DNA of 64,000 nt from Acephala macrosclerotiorum (taxonomy: Eukaryota > Ascomycota > Leotiomycetes > Helotiales > Mollisiaceae), in the NCBI GenBank assembly GCA_014904845.1, contig MU119342.1, forward strand, positions 62,001-126,000, in the 5' to 3' direction. Of this stretch, positions 41,133 through 51,193 are shown in pieces. The first letter of the stretch is position 1, and every line of letters begins with the position of its first letter. A model generated the notes under the pieces. The model worked only from the letters and a program-made list of their open reading frames with translations, had not been told where the DNA came from and searched no databases. The position numbers were made by a program, and so were the translations under genes.

Positions 41133-42439
41133 ATGGCCTACGTGCATTTGGATAGAGAGAGAATTCGCCAAGGCCCATCGATCGAAGGAGCTGTTGACAA
41201 AGCCTTGTTCGTAAGTGTCCAGCTTGGAGAGGTAGATGAGGAAATGAAGAATCATATCACGTGGAACCTCACGGAAAAAGGAGAAGAGCTCAAGGGTGGA
41301 CTCTCCGCGATAGAAAAGAAAATAGACGATAGGATGGAAGAGCTCAAGAGACAGTTCAAAATGTCCCAGTATGCTGCTGTCGAACCTGTCAACACGAACT
41401 ATGCTGCGACAATACAGGCTGGAATATACTATATCGTGAAGGTATACTATGGAGGTCAGTCGCACAAGAAGAGGAGACGTGGATAGTATGCTAACTTTGT
41501 GCAGGATATTCACAGCCTCAAATCTATCGCTCACCAACACCGACGTATCAGAGAGTCTCATCTTTTGAGTTGCTCAGTATTTTGGATGTTCCGTTTGATG
41601 CCACAAATAACGATCTTGGATACGTTCTCAGACAAAGCAATAGTTTCAAGACAGACATTCTGGGGCATGGCCGTTGGCTCATGACCCTTGGAAGCTTCAA
41701 AAATTGGTTGGGAGGAGGCAGATCAGACGTTCTTCTGGTCGATGGCCACTTCGATCAAGCAAAAATAGGGAAGACTTCTCCAATGTCGATCTTCTGTGCC
41801 ACGTTCATCGCCAGCATCGTCAAGCTTCAATCGACTATTGTACTTCACTTCTTCTGTGGACAGCACGTAACTTTCGACGATCCCCTTCGAGGCCCTTATG
41901 GTTTATTGCGAAGTCTGATCTGCCAACTACTATTGTATCCCAATACGCTAGAACCAAATCTTGAAATTTTAAATCAGCAGCAGTTATACGATCATTTGGG
42001 AAGGCACGAGCTCGATGCTCTACATCACCTTTTTCAACGGCTCGTTCAGCAGATTCCAAGAGGTATACTCATATTCTGTATCATTGATGGCCTTTCCGAG
42101 TACGAAACAAGAATGAATAACTCGACCGAAGACTTGCGATCAGTGATTCATATACTCCAAACGATCGTCGGCGACGAGAGTCAAGTTGGCCCAACTTTCA
42201 AGGTACTAATGACGAGTGCAAACAAAAGCACAGAAATTGTGCATGAGATTCCACCACATCAACGCGTCTCGCTACGCGCAGGGAACGTACACAGTGGTCC
42301 TGTATCCGAGCAGGCGTTCTTTGCAGAGGTTTCGAAGGCCAAGGCATTAATCGAGGCGTCTGCTCCTGGGCTCCCAGGATTGCCATGGATCGAGAGCAAT
42401 ATTCAACCTGCACAGGCCACCGGTATGGATGAATCATGA
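41133..42439 (+). CDS. NTPase-like (NACHT-related type) hypothetical protein, 418 aa, one intron
   Basis: Exon 1 (41133-41454) and exon 2 (41505-42439) join in phase across a 50-nt intron (GTCAGT...GTGCAG, with a GCTAAC branch). Residues 1-105 are helical (a predicted coiled coil with EKKIDDRMEELKRQFKMSQY). The second part matches a common Pezizomycotina family related to NACHT/STAND P-loop proteins: WLMTLGSFKNWLGGG, DVLLVDGHFDQ, STIVLHFFCGQHVTFDDPLR, GPYGLLRSLICQLLL and RGILIFCIIDGLSEYE (Walker B-like). The P-loop place (residues 188-199) reads DQAKIGKTS: GKT is present but the first Gly of GxxxxGK is an Asp, so nucleotide binding is uncertain. No C-terminal repeats follow. It could be a signalling ATPase or an inactive relative. 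Confidence 0.72.
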
Positions 42440-42982
42440 GGAGTCATGTTTGTGGACATGAGTCGAGGGGCCGAAAGCATGTCGCGACCGATGGGAACCG
42501 CGAGTGTGATGAAGGAATAGAAAGATGGAAGGTCTGGTATGAAGAGGGAAGGGAAGGTTACCTTGTTGTTATTGCAGCATTTCTATTCGCGAACGTCTCG
42601 TCTCCAAGCAAATGTCCTGTTTTAGGGTGCATTAGCCGCATCCTGCATTGAAGGTGATACTTCTTGAGCATCGACATTATCGGCCAAGATGGCTGGAGTA
42701 ATGTTTTGTTTGAACATGGAGTCGCATGGAATTGCACGATCTGCATTGATCAAGGGCGCACGTTTGAAAATGGCAACTGAAATGAGAATGCTGGAGTGAA
42801 ACTGATTTTCTGGAATCTTGTGTCCCTTGTACGCCTTGAAGCTGTATAGTCCGAATAGCAACGGCACATAGAAGTGTTCTCCGCCTTTAACCAAAAACGA
42901 CAACTCCACCACAATGTCTTATACGCATACTCCGACAATCACGCGGATCTGAATGTGAAGGCTCCATTGGGTACCTGATCAT
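42440..42982. other. Intergenic, with one doubtful frame
   Basis: A minus frame at 42622-42912 (MVELSFLVKGGEHFYVPLLF) has moderately protein-like content but no motif or partner exon. It is left uncalled. Confidence 0.35.
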
Positions 42983-44524
42983 TCATTTCCCCCTTGCCTT
43001 CACCCGTGCAGTCTTCGCAGGTGGTCTCTTCGATATGCCCTGAGGTTTTGCGGAGCCCTTGGTTGTCGGATTGCTTGCAATATTCCGCTTCGGGTTTGAT
43101 CGGACTACACGTGTGTTCGGATCTGTAGAAGTCGTCCTGGTTGAATCCTTAGCTACGCTAGGGACTGGTCGTGAGATCCGTTGGCTTCTGCGCGGAGTTA
43201 CACGGTCTGGCGAAGGCTGCGATTCTACTGCATCCACGCCGGAAGACAATGGCAAGCCATTAGAGGATACCTTTTTTGAGATGTTCAGTCGGCGTTGAGG
43301 CCCCTTTCTCTTTCCAGCGGCTTTTGAGACCTTTGATGAATGGATTGGGCCAAGAGATGCGTTTGCTGGCTGTCCATCTTTATGGGAGGGATTTCTCTCG
43401 CTTGGCCGTAACGCCTGCCCTGTCGTAGGACGAAGAACCCGTTTACCAGAACTGAGGGGAGGTGAATTCGGCGCTGAAGGAGAGTGTTCGGCGTCGCCAT
43501 TCTCTGATCCGGCTGAATCAATATCTGCAGACGGTCCCTGTTGAGATGAATTCATGGCGCCAGACGCCTGGTGATGATTTGATTCAACGGGAGAAGGAGA
43601 CCCAAAAATACGGATGGCAGATGCTTCTCCCGCTTCATGGCTACCGTTCACAAGTGGGTTCGCTGGAATAGGAGCAGGACCGTCAGCGGCTTCCTCCTCA
43701 AGAGGCTCTTCATGCTTCCACAACATTCCAGGCAGTATACCCCACCTTTTGTTCCAAATCCCTCGCTTGGTCCAAGCGTTCTTGACATTCTCGCAGGCCG
43801 TTGTATTGATGTCTGCAGCGCTAGCGCCTTCCCCATTCTCGGATTCTTGGATTCTTTCACGCTCCTTCGATATCTGGTAGACGAACTGATAATATGGACG
43901 TGAAGCCTCACGTTCACGCTCCCGTATGACTCGCCGCTCTGCAATCCATCGCTTCTCGTCATCGCTCTTCGGCTGTCTCGGTTTCGGCTGCGGCATTGGG
44001 GAAAAGGAAAAAAGAGGAGGTGAGGGTCCTGCTTCCGAGTCCGTCTCCGATTCCGACTCAAGCTCGAGTGGTTCTTCGTGCTTCCACCGCCCATACGCGA
44101 ACTGGTTCCACTTGTTATTCCAGATGCCTTGCTCGACCCAGCGCTTCTTGACGATTTCGCTGGCCTCTTTGATCAAGGTATCTCCGGGAGGCATACTCCT
44201 CCAACTCGTACTCGGATCTGCATTCCAAATCCGCCTCCTCTCTTCTTCTACCTGAGCCGAGAATTGTTCGTGTGGTTTGGAGGCCTCGCGGTCCCCTGCC
44301 AGCTGCATTCGTCGTTGTTGGTGAAGTCGCTGCTCCTCGCTGGGAGGATTTGGACTCTGAGATCGAGTTGTCGTACCCGATCGATCTGATGTATATGGTG
44401 GTGGAGAATCGTCAAACCGTATTCTTTCACGATCGAGTCGCTGGGGATCTCCCTCTAATCCTGCTAGAGCTCTCTGAGCCCTAGCCAACCCATCCCCTCG
44501 AAGAGTACCAGTAAAGGCAGCCAT
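42983..44524 (-). CDS. Hypothetical nuclear-type protein with a duplicated domain, 513 aa
   Basis: An intact intronless gene. Two related units of about 75 residues occupy roughly 80-155 and 210-280. Unit 1 has REASKPHEQFSAQVEEERRR, then VEQGIWNNKWNQFAYGRWKH followed by EEPLELE; unit 2 has REASRPYYQFVYQISKERER, then TKRGIWNKRWGILPGMLWKH followed by EEPLEEE. The GIWNxxW core is the strongest repeated signal. The C-terminal 200 residues are Ser/Pro/Lys/Arg-rich (GKRKGPQRRLNISKK, TPRRSQRISRP) and ends AKTARVKARGK, giving several nuclear localisation signals. No known domain. The protein may bind nucleic acid or chromatin; this is inference from composition only. Confidence 0.7.
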   Translation of the reverse strand: MAAFTGTLRGDGLARAQRALAGLEGDPQRLDRERIRFDDSPPPYTSDRSGTTTRSQSPNPPSEEQRLHQQRRMQLAGDREASKPHEQFSAQVEEERRRIWNADPSTSWRSMPPGDTLIKEASEIVKKRWVEQGIWNNKWNQFAYGRWKHEEPLELESESETDSEAGPSPPLFSFSPMPQPKPRQPKSDDEKRWIAERRVIREREREASRPYYQFVYQISKERERIQESENGEGASAADINTTACENVKNAWTKRGIWNKRWGILPGMLWKHEEPLEEEAADGPAPIPANPLVNGSHEAGEASAIRIFGSPSPVESNHHQASGAMNSSQQGPSADIDSAGSENGDAEHSPSAPNSPPLSSGKRVLRPTTGQALRPSERNPSHKDGQPANASLGPIHSSKVSKAAGKRKGPQRRLNISKKVSSNGLPLSSGVDAVESQPSPDRVTPRRSQRISRPVPSVAKDSTRTTSTDPNTRVVRSNPKRNIASNPTTKGSAKPQGISKRPPAKTARVKARGK

Positions 44525-44998
44525 AGGTTGTTATCGTCTAGCAGTAGTCGCAGGATGGTGATGTGGAGGGAAGGTTGCGTGGAAAGATTTATTGTGGGAG
44601 AAAATGCGAAGGCTGATTGAAGGTTACGATGAAAAAAAGGCTTGGTTTCAAGGAAAGCTGTGGCGGCGATCGCCGTGTTTATTTTAGGGTTAGCGCCGGG
44701 CACCAGAGTGAATGCGAATGACTCACTAGCCTTCGACTCGACGCAAGATTACAGGACTTAATCAGTGGCTGCGCGTCCCTGTACTGTCAATTGGCCTATA
44801 GCATGACCTTCATCAGCGCAACCATTTTATTGGCAAGTGCGGGGTATGTTAAAATTGATAACGCCAGGCAACCCCACCTGCATCGAATCATCCTCCATTA
44901 AACAGCGCGTCTGCAGTTTTTCCCTTCACGCTGGGACTTCATCCTCCTCCATCTTCGTCCCTCATTTTCAGCATTTTTGCTCATTTCATCACTCTAGT
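44525..44998. other. Divergent promoter region
   Basis: Between the duplicated-domain gene (minus) and the FHA-kinase gene (plus). No defined site. Confidence 0.4.
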
Positions 44999-46725
44999 AT
45001 GCCTCGTCCTCCTCATCCTCTTGCCTTGTTCTCCCTCGTTCGTTACCGTGACAATGAGCGAGCCAAACGTGCTATCAACCATCCAGACAATATCCACCAT
45101 GCCTCAACATTATCTGATGGTGTAGAAGCTCTCGATGTCGGTTTTCACATCCGCGGCAAGTCATCCACAACTCTTGCAACAATAGGGCGAGGCGTTGAGG
45201 CCGACATCTACGTGGAAGGATCTACTATCGCAAAGATCCAATGCTCTTTCGAGATAGATTTAGAGACTGGCGTTGTTATGCTCTATGACAGGTCGCACGG
45301 TTGTACGACTCAAGTCTTCGGTGAAAATGCGACGCCGTTCGAGCTTGGACGTATTCGGAAAGTTCTCGTCCAGAAAGGACTCAATACTATAATTGGAATG
45401 GGTGGTGAGCGGCGTGACCTCTTTCAATTCAAATTGGAATGGCATCGAGATCCAATCCAAACGGCAGAGGCCATCAAGGACTATGATTCCCTGCCCTGCG
45501 GTCGAGTGGAGAACCCACGCCTCGCTCGAACTGTGGATGAGGCGCCAACCGACTTGCCATCTCGACGGGAGACCAGAACCCACACGCCAGGACCTCGACA
45601 GCTAAAGATGAGATATGTAACAAGAGGACGTAAGCTCGGATCCGGGACGTTTGGAACCGTACACAAAGCTATCGACGTGGACTCTGGGAAGTTCATGGCC
45701 GTTAAGATACTGGAGCGACCTATGGGGGTATTAAAGCAAGAAGGTTGGAGGCAATCATTGCAATTGAAGCGTGAAGTCGAAACTCTTTCTGAGATAAGCC
45801 ACGTAAGCAGGTCTTCTTCAACCTCTTATATACATAAGACTAACATCTGTGCGAGCCACACATCGTCGATTACATCGCATCACAAGGCTGGGACGAACCG
45901 AAGGTGGAGATATTTATGGGCCTGAAAGAAGGGACCTTGGAATCATTGATCGAGAGCGGAGCTGATGCGTCTGCCATTGCGGACTCCGCCTTCCCGCAAA
46001 TGCTACAGGCGCTTGATTGCATTGCATGGAAGGGCATCGTTCATCGAGATGTGAAGCCAGAGAACATTCTCTACATATCGCAGCCGGACGGTCAATATCA
46101 GTTCCAGCTAGGAGATTTTGGACTCTGCAACCGTATTGCTGATGCTGCAACATTTGCCGGTAGTCAGCTTTACATGCCCCCCGAGATGTTTCAGGGAGGG
46201 GTTCAGACACACAAGGTAGACATTTGGGAACTCTTTGTTACGATGCTGTGGATATTGAATGCAGGAGGGTTTCGTCAGCGGAAGCATCAGTTTAAGACTG
46301 TTACGGAGATCCACCAGGCGGTTTTGTCTGCAGCCTCTAAGGTGGATTCGGTTTCAAAGATTCGCGAAATGGCAATCGTCAACCCGGAAGAACGTGCTTC
46401 TGCAGCACAAATGCTTGTCAAGCACTTCGACGGAGCAGGACTTAGCACTCCACGGAATCAGGTCCCAGCTCTCGCCAGCAGCCCTCCTCCCAAAATCGCC
46501 GCCGCCAGAGCTCCGCCCCCAGCTCCTCCCTCAACAACTCGGACTGCACATGCAAAACCGAGAGGTTTGCAAATGAATGCGAATGTATTTGCAACCCCAG
46601 CCCAGTACCGTGTCGAGAAAGCTCGTGGTTATTTTCAACCACAACCTTTTCGCCGGCTACCAGAGATTCGCCCAAAACCTCTTAGTGAAGAGCCTTCCTT
46701 ACCAGGTGCCTGGCCGAGACCTTAG
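44999..46725 (+). CDS. FHA domain-containing serine/threonine protein kinase, 557 aa, one intron
   Basis: Exon 1 (44999-45802) and exon 2 (45856-46725) join in phase 0 across a 53-nt intron (GTAAGC...GCGAG). An FHA-like phosphopeptide-binding domain lies at about 60-150 (LATIGRGVEADIYVEGSTIA, IQCSFEIDLETGVVMLYDRS). The kinase domain starts near 205: glycine loop GSGTFGTVHKA (214-224), VAIK-type Lys236 in FMAVKIL, HRDVKPEN (331-338), DFG (355-357) and PPE (376-378). All catalytic residues are present. The tail (about 450-557) is Pro/Ala-rich. FHA-kinases of this sort are expanded in Pezizomycotina, related to the Rad53/Cds1 group but usually of unknown role. The start at 44999 was chosen because upstream sequence in frame is not coding-like. 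Confidence 0.85.
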
Positions 46726-47004
46726 CCAAAACACTAACCAAGGGACGCCTTCAATACGAGCCCATCGTGCGAAGAATGCACAGGCTAAAGGTTAAATTAT
46801 GGGCAATAGAGTAACTATGCTTATTCAGAGTTAATAGGCGAAGAATATTGGTGCGGGAACCGCAAAGGCAGGTTGGGAGGGTCAACTGTTTAGAAACCCA
46901 GGAGTTTCATGTCGCGCAGAGTTCAAATGTCAAAGTTCGAATTGCATAGTGTGACACTGAATACTGCAGAGTTGTAGAAGTGATTGTGAGATGATCTTGA
47001 TCTT
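46726..47004. other. 3' flank of kinase gene
   Basis: No gene seen. Its first 85 bases correspond to the 3' flank that is duplicated downstream. Confidence 0.4.
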
Positions 47005-47317
47005 GTGATTGAAGTCTACAGAACTAAGTTACAGAGAGCGAGAGCTCCGGAATTGAAGTGCGCTGCCCTTTCATTTATTCGAGTACCTGACGACGCAACT
47101 CCGGATGACCGCGCGCAGTACATAACATGGGCTCGGCAATATTTCATGGTACGTCCTTCGTTCAGCATCGTCTCTCAGTGCATGAGCAGAGAAGTAACTG
47201 CCTTTCTCTGTGCAGGCTTTCTTCAATGAAGCGTACCGTATCGAGAAAGCTCGTGGTCCTCTTCAAGCACAACCAGTTCGCCGGCTCCAAGTGATCCGCC
47301 CAAAACCACCAGGCTAA
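47005..47317 (+). pseudogene. Partial 3' gene copy ending in a kinase-tail-like sequence
   Basis: Exon 47005-47148 (RARAPELKCAALSFIRVPDD, ATPDDRAQYITWARQYFM) joins in phase 0 across a 67-nt intron (GTACGT...GTGCAG) to a last exon 47216-47317 encoding AFFNEAYRIEKARGPLQAQP, VRRLQVIRPKPPG and a stop. The last exon and its 3' flank resemble the end of the FHA-kinase gene (YRVEKARG...QPFRRLPEIRPKP at 46605-46680 and the AGGCTAA(A/G)GGTTAAA flank). No start codon or kinase domain precedes it, so it is the 3' remnant of a related gene. Confidence 0.55.
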
Positions 47318-48139
47318 GGGTTAAAGTATGGGCGATAGAGCAACTGGAGTTAGATTCTTAAGCTTTTTTTTTTTTTTTTTTGGCGGAGATGTTTCCCCTG
47401 GTTGTATTCTCAAACATGTTTCCCTTGGGCCCTCTCTTTTATTTGCATTGCTGCGTTGACCTTTGGCTGTGTGACCTTGTCTTTACTTTGCAAGGCGTTT
47501 ACGACGAATTAAGTCGTATGTTTGTGGTGACTGCAGTTATCACTGCTCACGGCTTTCTGGCCTGCTTCTCACTTCGCGGTATCCATAACGGAGCTTTCGA
47601 TTACGGCACATATATTGCTGGGATGCTGCATTCTCTACTTCAATTTAGCTTCATTGACCGCTTCCATACTGGTCTCGTTGTGCTCAAGTATTACTACATT
47701 CTTGCTAGTGGTATCACAGTCGCTCTCCATGGAAAATTGCTAACGTGTCCAGGCGGAAACCTCACTCTCCTTTACCTCCAATGTCCTCTGGGTTTCCCTG
47801 GAGCTGCAAATGTTTCTGGACATGGTGCAGAGATCCAGAGGCTGGCAATATTATGGCTGGGATGAAGAAAAAGACGGATTTTGAAGTTGTGTTGAACGAT
47901 CATCGAGGTCACTGGAGATGATACCAGGGAAACCACTTGGTTCCGTCGTTCTTCTCATGAGATTCCTTCCTCTATAACCATGGCAGGACCTTGGTTTCAA
48001 TAAAATATCCGTCGCGTGTACATTTATGCTCCCGGGAAGTCTGTGAAAATCACCGCTGCTGTGCCAAAGTCCCCGAACATGGGCTAGTAGAAGGGCCTGT
48101 GTTGCCGCTTACAAAGTCACCCTGTCAGATAATCAGCAT

Positions 48140-48141
<2 letters not shown>
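47318..48141. other. No supported gene
   Basis: A poly-T run at about 47366-47383, then an open frame 47380-47865 that is hydrophobic but has no motif or conservation signal; I do not call it. Confidence 0.35.

Positions 48142-48203
<62 letters not shown>
48142..48203 (+). repeat. 62-base uninterrupted G homopolymer
   Basis: A single run of 62 G residues flanked by CATTT and AAGCACC. It may be real, or a sequencing or assembly artefact; a true run this long would be a potent quadruplex-forming tract. Confidence 0.95.
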
Positions 48204-48204
<1 letters not shown>

Positions 48205-48562
48205 AGCACCTGTGGTACCATGGTGACCAAGTCAGCCAACAGTTCCATACCTGTTATTTTTGGATCTGCCGGGACATTCGCGAGTCACATCTGCCCATTT
48301 CTCCCCTTCAGCAAGATGACAGATTAGAAGCATCTCCATTAAGCATTCCTCCATCTGCCAACTCAAGGATGAGTGAGCCTGAGATAACTCCTGTTCCCAC
48401 CTCTAGTAGTCTTGGACTACTGCCGTCTGATTCCGTTCAGCAAGGAAGCCATGAACATACGAGATGTGGAATTGAACCTCTTGGAGCAACAAGCAGAGGT
48501 GAGGACCCCGAAGAGCATCGGAAGGATACAGAAGCTAAATGGGAAAAGCATAAAGTAGATTC

Positions 48563-48835
48563 ACCCCCTAAAATTTGCCCACAACAGTTCATCAACGACG
48601 CCAAGTCCCGCTGTGGATTGTGGCACGTGAGCCTCGTTTTCTCCAGGAGCATTGGAGAGATGGCCATATTGAAGGAAAATCGCTTGCAACTTTTATTGAA
48701 CAGCTCTCGATAGCCACACGAAGATCTGGGATTGAGGAGATCAAACTCGAACTCAGAACACCTAAAGGTGATACTAGATATACAGTTAGGAAAGGGGATT
48801 GGGACGAGGAGAAAGCAGAATTTGTGGAGAGATGA
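48563..48835 (+). pseudogene. Decayed copy of the domain found in the 27.9-29.2 kb gene
   Basis: Encodes VPLWIVAREPRFLQEHWRD, GHIEGKSLATFIEQLSIATR and RSGIEEIKLELRTPKGDTRY, matching VPFWIRTSQPHVVQEPWRN and the following blocks of the intact gene at about 60% identity by eye. The frame stops at TGA 48833-48835, where the intact gene continues with the MKEVFAEHLALSRAG block. A Ser/Pro-rich frame just upstream (48310-48590: PVPTSSSLGLLPSDS) could be its former middle part but lies in another frame. The remnant is 3'-truncated and frame-broken. Confidence 0.75.
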
Positions 48836-49202
48836 CGACTGGAACTATGACACCGACTAGGAGCGTGAAGCATCTGATGATGAGCCGGAGGATGGGGAGG
48901 ATGACAGGTTTTCCTTGGGAAGGGCAACGATGACGGAAATGATAACGAGAGGGACGATAAGACGCGAATCGAAGCTGTGAACGAACATCTCGTAACGGGG
49001 GAGTCGGTTGGAATTGGGAAAGAAAGATGTCAAGGTGCCTAGCACCTCATCTCGCACACTGCAGAGTTTAGCAGAGGACGGAAGGAAGTGGAGGTCGCGG
49101 ACACCATTTAGTACGATCAAAACAGAGCATTGAGAATGGTGCACTACGTTAATACAAGAAACAAACCACTCTTCTCGGGATTTGAGGGCAACAAACAATA
49201 CC
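48836..49202. other. Intergenic
   Basis: Nothing recognised. Confidence 0.4.
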
Positions 49203-49322
49203 ACATCAACCTCCTCCAACATCAACCTCCTCCAACATCAACCTCCTCCAACATCANNNNNNNNNNACATCAACCTCCTCCAACATCAACCTCCTCCAAC
49301 ATCAACCTCCTCCAACATCACC
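49203..49322 (+). repeat. Minisatellite, 16-bp unit ACATCAACCTCCTCCA, with assembly gap
   Basis: At least six direct copies interrupted by ten N (49257-49266). The gap lies inside the array, so the true copy number is unknown and the array was probably collapsed in assembly. Confidence 0.95.
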
Positions 49323-49344
49323 TACGCTGTACCATGGCCAAACG

Positions 49345-49551
49345 CTAGCGTACTGCGCCCGGAGGCCTGCCTGGGAACTTCTTGAAGATCCAGGGCCAAG
49401 ACTTGCCCTCTTTCTCGTATGCTAGCAAGCGCCGCTCGTCTATGTCTAGCCATCGGCTACCCTTAATCGCGCTCGAACCGCCTTGCTCGCCCTCGCTCGA
49501 ACATCCGTCATCGTCGCTGCTAGACTCGGGATCGCTATCACTCAAACCACA
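49345..49551 (-). pseudogene. Myb/SANT-like domain fragment
   Basis: On the minus strand it reads LSDSDPESSSDDDGCSSEGE, then GSRWLDIDERRLLAYEKEGK and SWPWIFKKFPGRPPGAVR, ending at a stop where related fungal proteins continue TRW. The pattern RW...DE.RLLAY.KEGKSW.WIF..FPGR...A.R is a Myb-like helix-turn-helix found, as I recall, in many small Pezizomycotina proteins, often near transposons. The fragment lacks a start and its upstream side is cut off by SET-domain sequence on the other strand. Confidence 0.7.
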
Positions 49552-50079
49552 AGGACGACTCGGTACACGTCTGAACCCGAGGCCACAATCAAAGCACGGA
49601 AGGACATTGAGAAAGGCGAGATCATATACTTGGGCGGAACTCAAACTAGTTTTATTGGAGAAGAGGCACCCGACTTGAGTGACTTCAGCATTACGGAGTC
49701 AAACCGTCGCAAGATCTTGTCTAGAATGCTTGGACCGGCACGTTTCGCGAATCACGACTGCGAGCCCAATGCCCGACTGGAGCCAAGCGAATCATCTGAG
49801 CGGGTCAAAGTGATAGCGTTGAGGAAAATTCGGGCCGGTGAGGAGATCACTATATTTTATGATCACGATGCTTTCGGGATAGGCAATTCACGAAGCAGAT
49901 GGTTCGTACTAATAAGGAGGCGAAGCTTTTTCTGGCGGAAGAGTGAAGCGGGACTAGCGTGTGGTTCCAAGAATTCTGAGATATTTTATTCAAAGGAGGG
50001 CATAAATGCAGTAGTTTTTCTCGAAGCTTTTTTCCTAGCTACTACCCTCAAAGGGGATCCTGTTTTTACTCCATTGTAA
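49552..50079 (+). pseudogene. SET-domain (SET9/H4K20 methyltransferase-like) fragment
   Basis: The frame encodes ATIKARKDIEKGEIIYLGG, TQTSFIGEEAPDLSDFSITE, RRKILSRMLGPARFANHDCE, PNARLEP and VKVIALRKIRAGEEITIFYD. LGPARFANHDCEPNARL matches the SET9/KMT5 signature (GPARFxNHDCxPNA), and GEEITIFYDHDAFG corresponds to the last SET motif. After FGIGN the expected Cys-rich post-SET is missing and the frame runs on into unrelated sequence (SRSRWFVLIRRRSFFW) to 50079. The N-terminal half of the SET domain, including the cofactor-binding start, is also missing. It is therefore a double-truncated remnant, probably inactive. Confidence 0.72.
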
Positions 50080-50368
50080 TGATGGGTTTCACGGAGCCAC
50101 TTTTGGATCCATTCTCGCTTATACGCAACTGCTCCTGAACGTCCGCAGGTGTAAAGTCGTCCGTGAAAAAGTTTCTCGGCCGTTGCTCGCTGGCAACTTC
50201 TACACGTCTGCTGTTTTTGGACCATGCACATCTTTTTGCTTTAGTGAGGGGCCGCACCTGGAAATAAATAGGCTGGGATCCACTTCCATCGAAACACGCC
50301 GACAGCATTTTTTCTTCTTCAGCTCCTCATTTTTGGGTTCTCTTGCCGCACCCCCTAAGATATTCAAT
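50080..50368. promoter_or_regulatory. Promoter region of the BYS1-like gene
   Basis: A TATA-like AAATAAATA at about 50262-50270 lies about 100 bp before the ATG at 50369. No other site is recognised. Confidence 0.4.
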
Positions 50369-51037
50369 ATGCGAAAGACTGAACTTGCAGCATTCTTGTT
50401 CATGGGATTAACTCCCTCCTTCGCCCAGCTTGGGATAGCTCCACAGCAGGAGAACGGAGAAGCTATTGTAGTGAATAAATGCGGCGTTCCTGTCTATTAT
50501 GTATCTATGGGTGACTCTGGCTCGTTCGGAACCCTTTCCCCCGATGCGGTTTATCGGGAACAGTTTAGGTTGAGGTACCTTGGAGCCGACTATCCTGGGG
50601 AGGATAAATATGGTGGCATTAGTATTATGCTTTCACCCAACCAGACCATAACAGCGGCCGTCGATAAGCAACAGGCATTCTTCCAAAGTACAATTACACA
50701 ATTTGAATATACATACCATCCATTGGAACCCCCCGGACTCTGGTACGATATCTCGAATGTTAATGGGTACGTTTACAACACGGACAATGGCTGGAATGGG
50801 ATACGGCCTTGGCCGTTCCAGGAAGATGGTCTGATCGTCGAGGGCACTAGCGAAGAGTGTGCCACTGTGGTCTGTCCCGGCGGCAACCCTAATGGTAATT
50901 CGACTTGCATTCAGGCTTACACACACTCTAAAGATGACTGGGCAACTCATGGCTGTAGAAACAACAATTCTATTGTTTTAACCCTTTGTACTGATTCAGG
51001 AAGGAACAACACTTTTGACAAGCATTCTTGCTATTAG
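50369..51037 (+). CDS. Secreted BYS1-domain (thaumatin-like fold) protein, 222 aa
   Basis: A signal peptide (MRKTELAAFLFMGLTPSFAQ) precedes a mature domain typical of the fungal BYS1 family (first known from the Blastomyces yeast-phase-specific protein): GEAIVVNKCGVPVYYVSMG, then LSPDAVYREQFRL, KYGGISIMLSPNQ, TQFEYTYHPLEPPGLWYDIS and NVNGYVYN. Cysteines in the last 80 residues (CATVVCPGG, STCIQAY, HGCRNN, LTLCTD, HSCY) would form disulphides. The protein is presumably secreted or cell-wall bound; its biochemical function is not known for the family. The gene has no intron. It is convergent with the decayed LPMO copy. Confidence 0.85.
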   Translation: MRKTELAAFLFMGLTPSFAQLGIAPQQENGEAIVVNKCGVPVYYVSMGDSGSFGTLSPDAVYREQFRLRYLGADYPGEDKYGGISIMLSPNQTITAAVDKQQAFFQSTITQFEYTYHPLEPPGLWYDISNVNGYVYNTDNGWNGIRPWPFQEDGLIVEGTSEECATVVCPGGNPNGNSTCIQAYTHSKDDWATHGCRNNNSIVLTLCTDSGRNNTFDKHSCY

Positions 51038-51193
51038 CTAGTTCAGTAATAATTCCAAATTGTAGTGTGAACGAATGTAAGTTATTAAAGTTGTCAGAAA
51101 CAACATAAAGTTGCTGAAACTTCGTCGGTTTACATTGAGCCCTGAGGAATTAGCCCCTGACACATTTATCCACTTTTATTCTCTTCCAAGCAG

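Noticed and set aside
47380..47865. Hydrophobic 161-codon frame beginning in a poly-T tract
   Set aside because: No motif, no plausible start context and no partner exons; the composition can arise by chance in T-rich DNA.
49203..49322. A regular short-repeat array that might be taken for a CRISPR
   Set aside because: Units are head-to-tail with no spacers, the organism is a fungus, and the pattern is a 16-bp minisatellite.
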